The notes under the pieces: generated by a model
What the model was told of the DNA's origin: nothing
The model's input: only the letters and a program-made list of their open reading frames with translations
Databases searched by the model: none
DNA from: GCA-2861595 sp035526335
GTDB lineage: Bacteria > Actinomycetota > Acidimicrobiia > Acidimicrobiales > GCA-2861595
NCBI GenBank assembly: GCA_035526335.1
Contig: DATLCN010000036.1
Location: forward strand, 1 to 64,000
Length of the DNA stretch: 64,000 nt
Direction of reading: 5' to 3'
Shown here: piece after piece, positions 34,371 through 42,808 of the stretch
How the letters are laid out: each line of letters starts with the position of its first letter
Position numbering within the stretch: position 1 is the first letter of the stretch
Position numbers and translations under genes: made by a program

Positions 34371-35393
34371 ATGAGGATCGAGTCGTCGGTGACCTGTATC
34401 TCCTGGATCCCCCCGGAAGCCGTGCAGGGATTGCCCCGTCTGGGTTTCTCGACGGGGGTCGCCCACTACGACCGGCCTCCGCCCGAGGACATCGGTACTC
34501 CAAGGGAGGGGCGGCTCGAGGAGCTGGCGGCGACCGACCGCCTGCGCTTCGCCAACCACCTGCGGGCATGGGTCGAGGTCGAAGACGGACGCGTCACCGG
34601 CTACGGCTACGACGAGACCAGTGGGGGCCGCATCGGCTCCACCCGTGTCCGGCTCGGGCGGACGGACCTGGACGTGGGCGCCACAGCTCTCCCCGACCTC
34701 GCCAGGGACCCGGAGGTGGGCGACGGCTGGGTGAGGTTCAAGCAGACCAGCGGCGGGCGCACGGGGTTGCCGGCCCCCCGGACGGTGGCCCATCCGCCGT
34801 TCGTCCAGTACCAGGCGCCCATCGGGTGGAGCACCCTGCAACTGACCCTGCACGCCGGCGGCCAGAGCGACGCCGAGCTCACCGGTGCCAGCGTCTTTCC
34901 CCGCCACTGGGTGTACGACCACAGCGGAGCCCTGGTGCAGAAGAGCGGCGTCATCGATTTCAACGAGTGGTGGAAGCATTCGTTCGGGAAGTACACGCCG
35001 TGGGGCGCCATGGACTCGCCGGCGCTGGTGACCCAGGTCGAGACGGCTCTGGAGCGCCAGCTGTCGACCACCATCATGCGGGGCGGGCAGAAGCCCTCGA
35101 TCCGCAAGGTCAAAAAGGGCAGCGCACTGGTGGAGCAGGGCCAGGAGGGTGCCGAGCTCTACCTCCTCCTCGACGGGGTGCTCGCCGTGGAGGTCGACGG
35201 GGAGGCTCTCGCCGAGCTGGGACCGGGGGCGGTCATGGGCGAGCGGGCCCTTCTGGAGGGTGGGCTGCGCACCGCCACCCTGCGGGCCGTTACCGCCTGC
35301 CGGGTGGCGGCCGCCGGCGCAGCCGACATCGATCCCGCCGCGCTGGCCGAGCTGCGGGAAGGTCATCGCCGAGAGGAGAGTCCTACTTCGTGA
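34371..35393 (+). CDS. Cyclic-nucleotide-binding protein with novel N-terminal domain
   Basis: A 340-residue protein. Residues 240-325 form a cyclic-nucleotide-binding domain: SALVEQGQEGAELYLLLDG, then the phosphate-binding cassette MGERALLEGGLRTATL with Glu291 and Arg300, both needed to hold the ribose and phosphate. Residues 1-235 are a compact beta-rich region I do not recognise (WVEVEDGRVTGYGYDETSGG, VFPRHWVYDHSG, IDFNEWWKHSFGKYTPWG). There is no DNA-binding domain, so this is not a CRP-type activator; the N-terminal domain must be the output. It is divergent from the nucleotide cyclase and followed by the MBL-fold gene with overlapping stop and start. Confidence 0.85.
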   Translation: MRIESSVTCISWIPPEAVQGLPRLGFSTGVAHYDRPPPEDIGTPREGRLEELAATDRLRFANHLRAWVEVEDGRVTGYGYDETSGGRIGSTRVRLGRTDLDVGATALPDLARDPEVGDGWVRFKQTSGGRTGLPAPRTVAHPPFVQYQAPIGWSTLQLTLHAGGQSDAELTGASVFPRHWVYDHSGALVQKSGVIDFNEWWKHSFGKYTPWGAMDSPALVTQVETALERQLSTTIMRGGQKPSIRKVKKGSALVEQGQEGAELYLLLDGVLAVEVDGEALAELGPGAVMGERALLEGGLRTATLRAVTACRVAAAGAADIDPAALAELREGHRREESPTS

Positions 35394-36244
35394 GGCTGGA
35401 CTTCTGCGGGGTGCGGGGCTCGACGCCGGCGCCGGGAGTGGAGTTCGCCGGCGTCGGCGGCCATACATCGTGCGTGGCCATCTCCCACGACGGAGCCGCC
35501 CCCTCGCTCGTGCTCGACGCCGGCACCGGCCTGCGCCGGCTCAGCACGCTCCTGGCCGGAGCCCCCTTCCGAGGCACGATCCTGTTGAGCCACCTCCACT
35601 GGGACCACACCCACGGGCTTCCCTTCTTCACCGCCGGCGACCGCGAGGATTCGTCGGTACGGCTCCTTCTGCCCGAGCAGGAAGTGGACCCGCTGGAGCT
35701 ACTGGCCCGCTGCATGTCGCCGCCGCACTTCCCTATCCGGCCCGACGAGCTGCGGGGCGACTGGAGCTTCGGGAGCCTGGCCGAGGGCGCCCAGCACCTG
35801 GAGGGCTTCACGGTCCTGGCCCGGGAGATCCCCCACAAGGGAGGGCGAACCTTCGGTTTCCGCATCAGCGACGGCTCTGGCACCGTCGCCTACCTGTCGG
35901 ACCACGCGCCCCAGAACCTGGGCGACGGTCCCGACGGTGTGGGCGAGCACCACCCCGCGGCCTGCGAGTTGGTGGAGGGTGTCGACGTCTTGATCCATGA
36001 CGGCCAGTACACCGCTGAGGAGCTTCCCACCCGTGGGCATTTCGGCCACGCCGCCGCCGAGTACGCCGCCGGGCTGGCCCAGAAGTGCGGCGCCGGCCGG
36101 CTGGTGCTCTTCCACCATGACCCCGCCCATACCGACTGGGAGGTGGAGGCTCTCCGGGCCGGCGTCCAGGAGCACCCCGCCGGCGCTGGCGTGGCCGTCG
36201 GAGCGGGGCGCGAAGGAGACGTCCTGTTGGTGCCCGGACAGTGA
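35390..36244 (+). CDS. Metallo-beta-lactamase-fold hydrolase (possible cyclic nucleotide phosphodiesterase)
   Basis: A 284-residue MBL-fold enzyme of the PhnP/RNase Z-like group (COG1235 type). The opening LDFCGVRGSTPAPG and VGGHTSCVAI is typical. The metal site is HLHWDH at residues 68-73, followed by DGSGTVAYLSDHAP, VDVLIHDGQY and LFHHDPAHTD for the remaining His and Asp ligands. Members of this group cleave phosphodiesters, including cyclic nucleotides and RNA. Its position directly after a cyclic-nucleotide-binding gene and beside a cyclase suggests a cNMP phosphodiesterase, as inference. The start is GTG 35390 with GAGGAG about ten bases upstream; it overlaps the preceding stop (GTGA). 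Confidence 0.87.
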   Translation: MRLDFCGVRGSTPAPGVEFAGVGGHTSCVAISHDGAAPSLVLDAGTGLRRLSTLLAGAPFRGTILLSHLHWDHTHGLPFFTAGDREDSSVRLLLPEQEVDPLELLARCMSPPHFPIRPDELRGDWSFGSLAEGAQHLEGFTVLAREIPHKGGRTFGFRISDGSGTVAYLSDHAPQNLGDGPDGVGEHHPAACELVEGVDVLIHDGQYTAEELPTRGHFGHAAAEYAAGLAQKCGAGRLVLFHHDPAHTDWEVEALRAGVQEHPAGAGVAVGAGREGDVLLVPGQ

Positions 36245-36270
36245 CGCCGCTACTGCTGTGGTTCCGTTCC

Positions 36271-36303
36271 GCGCTCGGCCGGCGCCGGTGGCCGGCCGAG
36301 CGC
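36271..36303 (+). terminator. Perfect 13-bp GC hairpin after the MBL-fold gene
   Basis: GCGCTCGGCCGGC, loop GCCGGTG, GCCGGCCGAGCGC: a perfect 13-bp stem 26 bases after the stop at 36244. It lacks a U-tract, as expected for a GC-rich actinobacterium. It ends the two-gene cNMP-binding/MBL unit. Confidence 0.65.
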
Positions 36304-36621
36304 CGTCACCGGGGTGCGCATGGCCGTGGTGATGGCCAACCTCGTGGCCCTGCTACCGGGTCGGGCTGCGGCACGTACGGCGCCGGCAGTCGTGCTGCGG
36401 ACCGGGTAGGGCAACTGCACCAGGGAATGTTCTTCGTCTGGAAAGCCAACCGATCGCGGGCTGTCGGCGTCTGGGTGGTCCCGTCGGCGCGAGCTGGCGG
36501 TCCTCGAGGTCGCGGCCCCGCCTCACCGGGGTGGTCGGAGTGGTTCCGGTTCCGTCTGCTAGCCGAATGAGACAGGAGAGGTCCGGTGCACGGGTACCGT
36601 GCTGGCGTGGCTGGGAACAAC
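36304..36621. other. Gene-free stretch
   Basis: Apart from the hairpin just before it, I see no coding frame with a credible start, no RNA motif and no repeat in this stretch. Confidence 0.4.
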
Positions 36622-36795
36622 ATGCTCAAACGGCCGGTCTCGCTGGGGGTGGTCCTCTGGATCGTGATCGGGATCGTCGTGGCCGCCCGGGAGAACTTTC
36701 TGTATGATCTCGGCTCGCTCTCCCACGTGCTGTCGGCCATGCTCGCCGTGGCCGTGTGGCCCCTGGTCGCCCTCGACGTCCACTTCGGCATCTGA
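36622..36795 (+). CDS. Small membrane protein of unknown family
   Basis: About 57 residues from ATG 36622 (GTG 36586 or 36607 are possible earlier starts). It has two hydrophobic helices: VSLGVVLWIVIGIVVAA and LSHVLSAMLAVAVWPLVAL, joined by a short loop with RENFLYDLGS. The pattern of conserved-looking loop residues and normal codon use argues for a real gene, but no family is recognised and no neighbour suggests a role. Confidence 0.55.
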   Translation: MLKRPVSLGVVLWIVIGIVVAARENFLYDLGSLSHVLSAMLAVAVWPLVALDVHFGI

Positions 36796-37151
36796 GCCGT
36801 CGCCCCGACAACCCAACCGTGCGCTGATGGATCTTCGGTTCGGCCCACTTACGCGGTTTCCAGGTGGCAGCATCGAGCAGTACGACGACGTGCCTGCATG
36901 ACGAGCCCAATGGCCATGGTGTCCTCCCGGGATAGGTGTCCGGCACGGACGTACACCTCTCGTTTCGGAGAAGCCCGTGGTCCAGCACGTTGAGCTCCTC
37001 CACGTCCGGAACCCGCAGCGGCAACATGGCCTCCTCGTCCCCGAATGGCCGCGTGGCAACCTGAGGGTGATGATCACAGACGGCGCCCTTGACTTCGACG
37101 ACCTCCGGGGCGGCTGCTGATGCTGCTGCCGTTCGACCCGGACCTGGCCCG
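36796..37151. other. Gene-free stretch
   Basis: No convincing gene. A minus-strand frame around 36905-37060 reads somewhat protein-like (VPDVEELNVLDHGLLRNER) but has no start and no homologue I recognise; it may be a remnant. No RNA motif seen. Confidence 0.35.
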
Positions 37152-38027
37152 GTGACTCTGATCCGCCGGTCCCACGGGGTGGACTGGGAGAAGTCCAAGC
37201 GGGCGCTCAAGACGGAGGTCGGCCGGGCCGCCGGCCTGATGCGCTCGATCAAGAACCCGGATGCGCCGGCGCTGGGCGAGTGGTCCGTGGCCGAGGTGGC
37301 CATGCATCTCTCCCAGGCGTGGGCCGCGGTCCCGGCCCTGGCGAAGGGCGAGGTCACCGGGACCAGTTCCGCCCCGACGAGCCTCCACGACACGCGCCGT
37401 CCGGGCTTCCTGGACGACATCTGGACCCTGGGTGAGGTCACCCGGCACAGCGTGCGCTCGGATCCCGAGCGGGATCTCGAGGTGCTGGCCCGCAGGATCG
37501 AGAACCGGGCGACGGCGTACCTGGCCGGCGGGCACGGAGAGGCCGACGACTTGCGTACATGGCTGGTGGAGGGCGTGGAGGTCGGTCTCCGCACCCTGAC
37601 CTGCCACCTCCTGAACGAGACGATCGTGCACGGCTGGGACATGGCCACCGCTGACGGGCGGCAATGGGGGATCACTCCGGCCCACGCGGCGATGGTGTTC
37701 GACGGGTTCGTCGTGCCCGCCCTGCAGGCGCTGGGGCCCCGAGTCATGGTGAACCAGGAGGTGGCGGCGGGCCTGCACGCCACCTACGAGATGCGGGTGA
37801 AGGGCGGAGGCCGGCATGTGTTCGTCTTCGACGACGGCAGCCTGAGCATCGAGGCTCCGTCGTCGAGACCGGTCGACTGCATCGTCACGGCCGACCCCGA
37901 TGCCTTGTTGCTCGTCGTGTGGAAGCGAGTCACTCAGGCGAAGGCCATCGTCGAGCGCCGCCTCGTGGCCTCCGGACCCAAGGCATGGCTCGCCACCCGA
38001 CTCCCGGCGCTGATGCGGATCACCTGA
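37152..38027 (+). CDS. DinB/mycothiol-dependent maleylpyruvate isomerase-family protein with SCP2-like C-terminus
   Basis: A protein of about 291 residues. The N-terminal 170 or so form the DinB-like four-helix bundle of mycothiol-dependent enzymes (WSVAEVAMHLSQAW, ETIVHGWDMATADG), with the three metal-ligand His positions in AMHLSQ, RTLTCHLLNE and IVHGWD. The C-terminal 90 residues look like the SCP2/MDMPI-C domain (GGRHVFVFDDGSLSIEA, DCIVTADPDALLLVVW). Such enzymes use mycothiol, the actinobacterial thiol, to isomerise or conjugate small molecules; the substrate is unknown. The start is GTG 37152; the TTG at 37089 would add a low-complexity leader. Confidence 0.82.
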   Translation: MTLIRRSHGVDWEKSKRALKTEVGRAAGLMRSIKNPDAPALGEWSVAEVAMHLSQAWAAVPALAKGEVTGTSSAPTSLHDTRRPGFLDDIWTLGEVTRHSVRSDPERDLEVLARRIENRATAYLAGGHGEADDLRTWLVEGVEVGLRTLTCHLLNETIVHGWDMATADGRQWGITPAHAAMVFDGFVVPALQALGPRVMVNQEVAAGLHATYEMRVKGGGRHVFVFDDGSLSIEAPSSRPVDCIVTADPDALLLVVWKRVTQAKAIVERRLVASGPKAWLATRLPALMRIT

Positions 38028-38066
38028 GGCAAACGGTGACATGGCTCCGAGAGCGGGGCGAGAGAG

Positions 38067-38149
38067 CGGAGGGAGTGGGATTTGAACCCACGGGACTCTC
38101 GTCCAAAGCTTTTCAAGAGCTTCGCATTCGGCCGCTCTGCCATCCCTCC
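38067..38149 (-). tRNA. tRNA-Ser(UGA)
   Basis: An 83-base class II tRNA on the minus strand. The acceptor GGAGGGA pairs with TCCCTCC and the discriminator is G. The D arm is GCA...TGC, and the anticodon stem AAGCT/AGCTT carries loop CTTGAAA (anticodon TGA). The variable arm stem is GGAC-GAGA-GTCC, and the T arm is GTGGGTTCAAATCCCAC. CCA is not encoded. It lies 45 bases downstream of pheA on the same strand. Confidence 0.95.
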
Positions 38150-38194
38150 AGGGTCACCATCGTAAGACGGCGCGCGGCCTTCGAGGCGAGTCGG

Positions 38195-39118
38195 CTACCG
38201 CTCTATCTCGCCCCGTAGGTCGTCGATCCATCCTGCCGCCGCCGCCCAGCCCGCCTCCACGACGCGCCGGATGGCCGGACCGTGCTCGCCGGCGGCGGGA
38301 TAGGAACCGAGGAACTTGACGCCGTCGAGCATGGAATGCAGGTCCCGCAGGCAATCGGCCACCACCTCGTCGTCGATGTGGCCCTCCAGGTCGACGATGA
38401 AGCAGTAGTTGCCCAGACCACGCTTGGTCGGCCTCGACTCCAGCTTGGTCAGGTTGATGTTACGAGCCGAGAACGGGCTCAGGATGGCGTGCAGGCTGCC
38501 GGGTCTGTCGGCCTGCTGGAAGCACACGATGCTGGTCTTGTCGTGCCCTGTGGGCACCGGAACTCCGCGGCGGGAGACGAGGACGAAGCGGGTTGAGTTG
38601 TCCGGATGGTCCTCCACGTCACCGGCGAGCACATCCAGGCCGTAGAGCTTCGCCGCCAGCGCGGTGCCCAGAGCCGCCGTCCCCGGCGGCCGCTGCGTGC
38701 CGACGGTCTCCACGGCGTCGGCCGTGGAGTTGGCCGCCACCACCTCCACCTGCGGCACGTTCTCGTTGAGCCACCCCCGGCACTGCGCGGTGGCGTGGGG
38801 GAAGGACACCACCCGCTTGACGTCGGCCAGCGCGGTTCCCGGTGGCGCCAGCAGGTTCAGCCGGACCGCCAACACCACCTCCCGCTGAATCCGCAGGTCC
38901 GTGTCGAAGATGAGGGTGTCGAGGCTGGCGTTGACCGTGCCCTCGATGGAGTTCTCCAGGGCCACGAAACCCAGCTCACACTCCCCGGCCTGGACGGCAT
39001 TGAGCACGTCGGGCATCGACCTCATGGGGACCAGGTCGGCCTCAGCCAGATCGTGCTGGGTGAGGAGAGCCTCTTCGGTGAACGTCCCGGGCGGGCCGAG
39101 GAAGGCGACACGTGCCAC
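38195..39118 (-). CDS. pheA: Prephenate dehydratase
   Basis: Converts prephenate to phenylpyruvate, the committed step of phenylalanine synthesis. It has 307 residues. The catalytic domain (1-185) opens RVAFLGPPGTFTEEAL and contains FVALENSIEGTVNASLD and the active-site Thr in DNSTRFVLVSR. An ACT regulatory domain (about 195-275) carries ESRPTKRGLGNYCFIVDLEG, the phenylalanine-binding signature. There is no chorismate mutase domain, as is usual in actinobacteria. The start is GTG 39118, only 22 bases from the divergent larB start. Confidence 0.95.
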   Translation of the reverse strand: MARVAFLGPPGTFTEEALLTQHDLAEADLVPMRSMPDVLNAVQAGECELGFVALENSIEGTVNASLDTLIFDTDLRIQREVVLAVRLNLLAPPGTALADVKRVVSFPHATAQCRGWLNENVPQVEVVAANSTADAVETVGTQRPPGTAALGTALAAKLYGLDVLAGDVEDHPDNSTRFVLVSRRGVPVPTGHDKTSIVCFQQADRPGSLHAILSPFSARNINLTKLESRPTKRGLGNYCFIVDLEGHIDDEVVADCLRDLHSMLDGVKFLGSYPAAGEHGPAIRRVVEAGWAAAAGWIDDLRGEIER

Positions 39119-39140
39119 GAAGGTGCACGATAGTTAGGGC

Positions 39141-39878
39141 ATGGACGAGGCGACCCTCCGACAGCTGTTGGACGACGTGCGCTCCGGCACGTTGGCGCCC
39201 GACGCCGCCGTCGCCCGGTTGCGCCGCCTGCCGTTCGCCGACCTCGGCTTCGCGCGCGTGGACCACCACCGGGTCCTGCGCCAGGGTTGGCCCGAAGCCG
39301 TCTACGGTCCGGGCAAGACGGCCGGGGAATGTGCCGCCATCGTCGAAGAGCTGCTGGCCGGGGAGGGCGGCGGGCCCGTGCTGCTCACCCGGGCCGATCC
39401 GGCCCAGGCTGCCGCCGCCCTGGCGCGGAACCCCGGCGGCACCCAGTCGGGCACAACCGTCGCCTGGCGCCCCGGCCCACAGCGCCCCGGCCGCATCCTG
39501 ATCGTCACCGCCGGCACCGCCGACGGCCCGGTGGCCGAGGAGTGCACGACAACGCTCCGCGCTTACGGCTTCCGGCCCGAGCTACTCGCCGATTGCGGGG
39601 TGGCCGGAGTCCACCGCCTCCTGGCCATCGTCGACGACCTCGCCGCGGCGGACGTGGTGGTGGTCGTGGCCGGCATGGAGGGTGCGCTGCCTACGGTGGT
39701 CGGCGGCCTCACCTCCTGCCCGGTGGTGGCGGTGCCCACCAGCGCCGGCTACGGCGCCGCCTTCGACGGCATCACCGCCCTCCTCGGGATGCTCTCCTCG
39801 TGCGCCGCCGGGATCACCGTGGTGGGGATCGACAACGGCTTCGGCGCAGCCTCGGCCGTGGCCCGGCTCCTGCGGTGA
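39141..39878 (+). CDS. larB: LarB, nickel-pincer cofactor biosynthesis carboxylase
   Basis: LarB carboxylates and hydrolyses nicotinic acid adenine dinucleotide in the first step of nickel-pincer nucleotide (lactate racemase cofactor) synthesis. It has 245 residues: an N-terminal helical part (LRQLLDDVRSGTLAPDAAVA), a link VYGPGKTAGECAAIVEELL, and a PurE-like C-terminal domain (ILIVTAGTADGPVAEEC, VVVAGMEGALPTVVGGL, VVAVPTSAGYGAAFDG). The ATG at 39141 is so close to the promoter (TAGTTA at 39131-39136) that the message may be leaderless. larC follows; larE and a LarA-type racemase are not in the window. Confidence 0.93.
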   Translation: MDEATLRQLLDDVRSGTLAPDAAVARLRRLPFADLGFARVDHHRVLRQGWPEAVYGPGKTAGECAAIVEELLAGEGGGPVLLTRADPAQAAAALARNPGGTQSGTTVAWRPGPQRPGRILIVTAGTADGPVAEECTTTLRAYGFRPELLADCGVAGVHRLLAIVDDLAAADVVVVVAGMEGALPTVVGGLTSCPVVAVPTSAGYGAAFDGITALLGMLSSCAAGITVVGIDNGFGAASAVARLLR

Positions 39879-39897
39879 GCTGAAGGGTGTCTCTGCG

Positions 39898-41109
39898 ATG
39901 ACGCTCGCCTGGTTCCACTGCTTTGCCGGCATCGCCGGCGACATGGCCCTCGGCAGCCTGATCGACGCCGGCGCCGATCTGAACGAGGTGCTCGGCCTCC
40001 TCGGGCGCCTACCCGTCACCGGGTGGACCGTGGAGGCACGGGGTGTGCAGCGGGGAGGCATCGCCGGCATCCGTATCCGCGTCGGCGCCGAGGACGACGG
40101 CATCGTGCGTACCCACTCCCACATCCAGGGCGTGATCGAGGAGGCCCGCCTGCCCGACCGGGTGCGGGAACGGGCGCTCGCCGCCTTCGCCGCGCTGGCC
40201 GATGTGGAGGGTCGCCTCCACCGCCGCCATCCGTCCCAGGTCCACTTCCACGAAGTCGGCGGGATCGACGCCATCGTCGACATCGTGGGCACCTGCGCCG
40301 CTCTGGAGGTCCTCGATGTCGACGACGTTCGCGCCAGCCCGGTGGCCACCGGGATGGGGATGATCCGCAGCTCCCACGGCGCACTGCCCAACCCATCGCC
40401 GGCCGTGGTGGCCTTGCTCAAGGGTGCGCCCACCTATGGCCGGGACCTCAACGTGGAGTTGACCACGCCCACCGGCGCCGCCCTGCTCGCCGCCCTGTGC
40501 TCCTCCTACGGCCCGCTGCCGCCCATGACGATCGAGGCCACCGGATTCGGCGCCGGTTCCAGGGATCTCGAGACCCTTCCCAACCTGACCCAGGTGGTGC
40601 TCGGCACGCCCGACCCCGGCACCGCTACCGAGCCGGGCCAGCCGGTGATCCTCCTGGAGGCGAACGTGGACGACGCCAGCGGCGAGACCCTCGCCCACGC
40701 CGTCACCGCCCTTCTCGCCGCCGGCGCCCACGACGCCTGGGTCACTCCCATCGTCATGAAGAAGGGCCGGCCGGCTTACACCGTCGGCGCTCTCGCCGAC
40801 CCGGCCCTGGCCGCCCAGCTGGCACAGGTCCTCCGGACCGAGACGGGATCGCTCGGCGTGCGGGGTTCGACCCTGGAGCGGTGGCCGGCGGCGCGTACCG
40901 AGGGCGAGGTCGAGGTGAACGGCATCCCCGTGCGGGTCAAGGTGAGCGCCGGCCGGGTCAAGGTGGAGCACGATGACGCCGCCCGCGCCGCACGGCGCAG
41001 CGGCCGCCCGCTACGGGAGGTGGTTTCCCGGGCCGAGTCGGAGTTTCATCGCATGCACCCGGAGACGCCGCCGGGCTCCGCCGGCGGCCAGGGCGACGAA
41101 GCCGGCTGA
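39898..41109 (+). CDS. larC: LarC, nickel insertase for the pincer cofactor
   Basis: LarC inserts nickel into the pincer nucleotide in a CTP-dependent reaction. It has 403 residues from ATG 39898 with GAAGGG upstream. The N-terminal domain opens LAWFHCFAGIAGDMALGSLI and contains the His-rich metal region (THSHIQGVI, RRHPSQVHFHEVGGIDAIVD). The C-terminal domain (VILLEANVDDASGETLAHAV, DAWVTPIVMKKGRPAYTV) is in the same frame, so no frameshift is needed, unlike the split LarC1/LarC2 of lactobacilli. The stop directly abuts the convergent gene. Confidence 0.93.
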   Translation: MTLAWFHCFAGIAGDMALGSLIDAGADLNEVLGLLGRLPVTGWTVEARGVQRGGIAGIRIRVGAEDDGIVRTHSHIQGVIEEARLPDRVRERALAAFAALADVEGRLHRRHPSQVHFHEVGGIDAIVDIVGTCAALEVLDVDDVRASPVATGMGMIRSSHGALPNPSPAVVALLKGAPTYGRDLNVELTTPTGAALLAALCSSYGPLPPMTIEATGFGAGSRDLETLPNLTQVVLGTPDPGTATEPGQPVILLEANVDDASGETLAHAVTALLAAGAHDAWVTPIVMKKGRPAYTVGALADPALAAQLAQVLRTETGSLGVRGSTLERWPAARTEGEVEVNGIPVRVKVSAGRVKVEHDDAARAARRSGRPLREVVSRAESEFHRMHPETPPGSAGGQGDEAG

Positions 41110-42108
41110 TCAGCCGCGCACGACCAGCGACAGCGACCGCTGGTTGTCGACTACACCGTCCTCGCCCTCCACCGGACCCACCACGACGGTGAGGTTCGAT
41201 GGACCACCCGCGACCGTCCGCAGACCACCGATACCCACGGCAAGGCGTTGACCGGGCGCCAGGTCCACGAACTGACGGGCCGTGTCGACCTCTCCGGCCG
41301 GGCCGGTCAGGGTCACCACCACCGGAACCCTCGACTCCTTGTCGTTGCCGATGTTGGCCACGACCACCTCGACGCGAATCGTCTTCACCAGGGGCAGCAC
41401 TGCACTGCCGGTCTCGCTCCCCACCGGCTTCGGATCGGTGCTGAAGGTGAGCACGGCGACGTCGTGAACGGGCGTCGAGATGGCGCTGGCCCGAAGGGCG
41501 GAGACGAAGGCTGACATCGACGGCCGGTCCCAATCCGCAGGGTCAGCGACCCATTTCGACTCCGGCAGAACACGGCGGGTGCCTTCCGCCCCCCCGATCA
41601 GCTCGACGAAGGTGCGGTAGCTCTGGTCGGCGGCAAACATCTCCTGGCCCGCGTCCACCAGGTGTCCCACCGCTCCCTCGGGCGCGCCCTCACCGAGAGC
41701 CACGACCAGCGCGTCTGCCATGGTCGAGGTGGCACGCGCCCGCAGCACCATGGTCGACAGGAGCAGGCTGTGGTTGGTCCCCAGCTCCGGTGGCGGATCC
41801 ACCGCCTTGACGGCGCGAAGCTCGGCCGCCGCGTCCCGCCGGACCCGGTCCATCTTGCGGCGGATCCCGTTGCGGCCGAGCTCCGTCGCCTCCATCCTCA
41901 CCTGGGCCACGTCAGCGCCCTGGAGGGTCGAACGGTCGACGTGGGGGCGCACCTGGTCCACGTAGGCCAACCTGGCCAGCCGCCTCGATGGGCTCTTGGA
42001 GCTCGAGGAGTAGCCGGCGTTGACGAGAACCGCCACCAGGGAGAGGAGCAGGCCCACCAGAACCACGCGCGACCGCCGGCGGCGTCGACGGCGGGGAGCG
42101 AAGGCCAT
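41110..42108 (-). CDS. Membrane-anchored protein of unknown family with C-terminal Ig-like domain
   Basis: No family recognised. It has 332 residues: an Arg-rich cytoplasmic start, one helix (VVLVGLLLSLVAVLVNAGY), a long helical extracytoplasmic region (about 45-200) and a C-terminal beta domain (IRVEVVVANIGNDKESRVPV, VTLTGPAGEVDTARQFVDLA) that looks like a CARDB/Ig-type fold. The topology resembles an envelope adaptor. It stands alone, ending exactly against larC and starting 80 bases from the ABC-2 permease stop. Confidence 0.7.
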   Translation of the reverse strand: MAFAPRRRRRRRSRVVLVGLLLSLVAVLVNAGYSSSSKSPSRRLARLAYVDQVRPHVDRSTLQGADVAQVRMEATELGRNGIRRKMDRVRRDAAAELRAVKAVDPPPELGTNHSLLLSTMVLRARATSTMADALVVALGEGAPEGAVGHLVDAGQEMFAADQSYRTFVELIGGAEGTRRVLPESKWVADPADWDRPSMSAFVSALRASAISTPVHDVAVLTFSTDPKPVGSETGSAVLPLVKTIRVEVVVANIGNDKESRVPVVVTLTGPAGEVDTARQFVDLAPGQRLAVGIGGLRTVAGGPSNLTVVVGPVEGEDGVVDNQRSLSLVVRG

Positions 42109-42187
42109 CGCGAGGCCAGGCTAGCGATGCTCTCCGTAGGCCGAGCGCCGCTCGTTCACGCTCACGTGGCGCCGGCTTCACAGATGC

Positions 42188-42808
42188 TCACCGGACGCCT
42201 GGTGCTCGCGCCGGGTCCCGCGACGCCCATGCCGCGGCCAGCCACGCGGCGGCAGCCAGCCACAGCCACCGGCCGTGATGGGCGGCATCGCCGAGCCGCG
42301 GCAACGCGCCGTATTGCTCGGCAGTCAGCGTGATCGTCACCATCGTGACCACCGACATGAGCGCGCCGGTCAGGCCCGGACGGTTTGTGACACCGCGCCG
42401 GGCTGTCGCGGCTGCGACGGCAATGCCGATCCCCGCCGCGGTCACCGCCTCGACAACGAGCCGCCGGATCGGCAGTTGGTCGAGGCCCCCGCCGAGCGCG
42501 CCCGCCACGGCGACGCCCAACCACGCCGCCAACATCACGATGAGCGCCACCGCGAGCCGGCCGGCGCGGCGTCGCGCCAGCGAGGTCGGGGCGCTGGCCA
42601 GCAGCACGGCCGCGTCGTCGTCGACGGCTTGGGCCAGGCCCGCCCCGCCCACGACGGCGGCGGTCACGAACGCGAGCAGCAACTCATGGCCGCCGCGGGC
42701 GACGGTCACGACGGTCGGCGCGAGCGCGAGCGTGCCGGCTGCCGCCACCGAACCGAGCGGAACGGCGCGAGCGGTCGCTCGGAGCGCGACGACGACCGGT
42801 GGCTTCAG
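42188..42808 (-). CDS. Small ABC-2-type membrane protein of the sigma-factor operon
   Basis: About 206 residues with five or six hydrophobic helices (AGRLAVALIVMLAAWLGVAVA, LTGALMSVVTMVTITL, WLWLAAAAWLAAAW). The frame opens at a CTG (42808) that overlaps the stop of the previous gene as CTGA, with GGGAG eight bases upstream. This start adds KPPVVVALRATARAVPLGSV, a good first cytoplasmic segment. The first GTG in frame (42748) has no ribosome site. It probably forms the membrane part of an exporter with the neighbouring 601-residue protein and ATPase. The family is not recognised. Confidence 0.68.
   Translation of the reverse strand: MKPPVVVALRATARAVPLGSVAAAGTLALAPTVVTVARGGHELLLAFVTAAVVGGAGLAQAVDDDAAVLLASAPTSLARRRAGRLAVALIVMLAAWLGVAVAGALGGGLDQLPIRRLVVEAVTAAGIGIAVAAATARRGVTNRPGLTGALMSVVTMVTITLTAEQYGALPRLGDAAHHGRWLWLAAAAWLAAAWASRDPARAPGVR

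Noticed and set aside
40016..40976. Arg-rich frames antisense or shifted to larC
   Set aside because: Composition is that of shadow frames in GC-rich coding DNA; larC explains the region.
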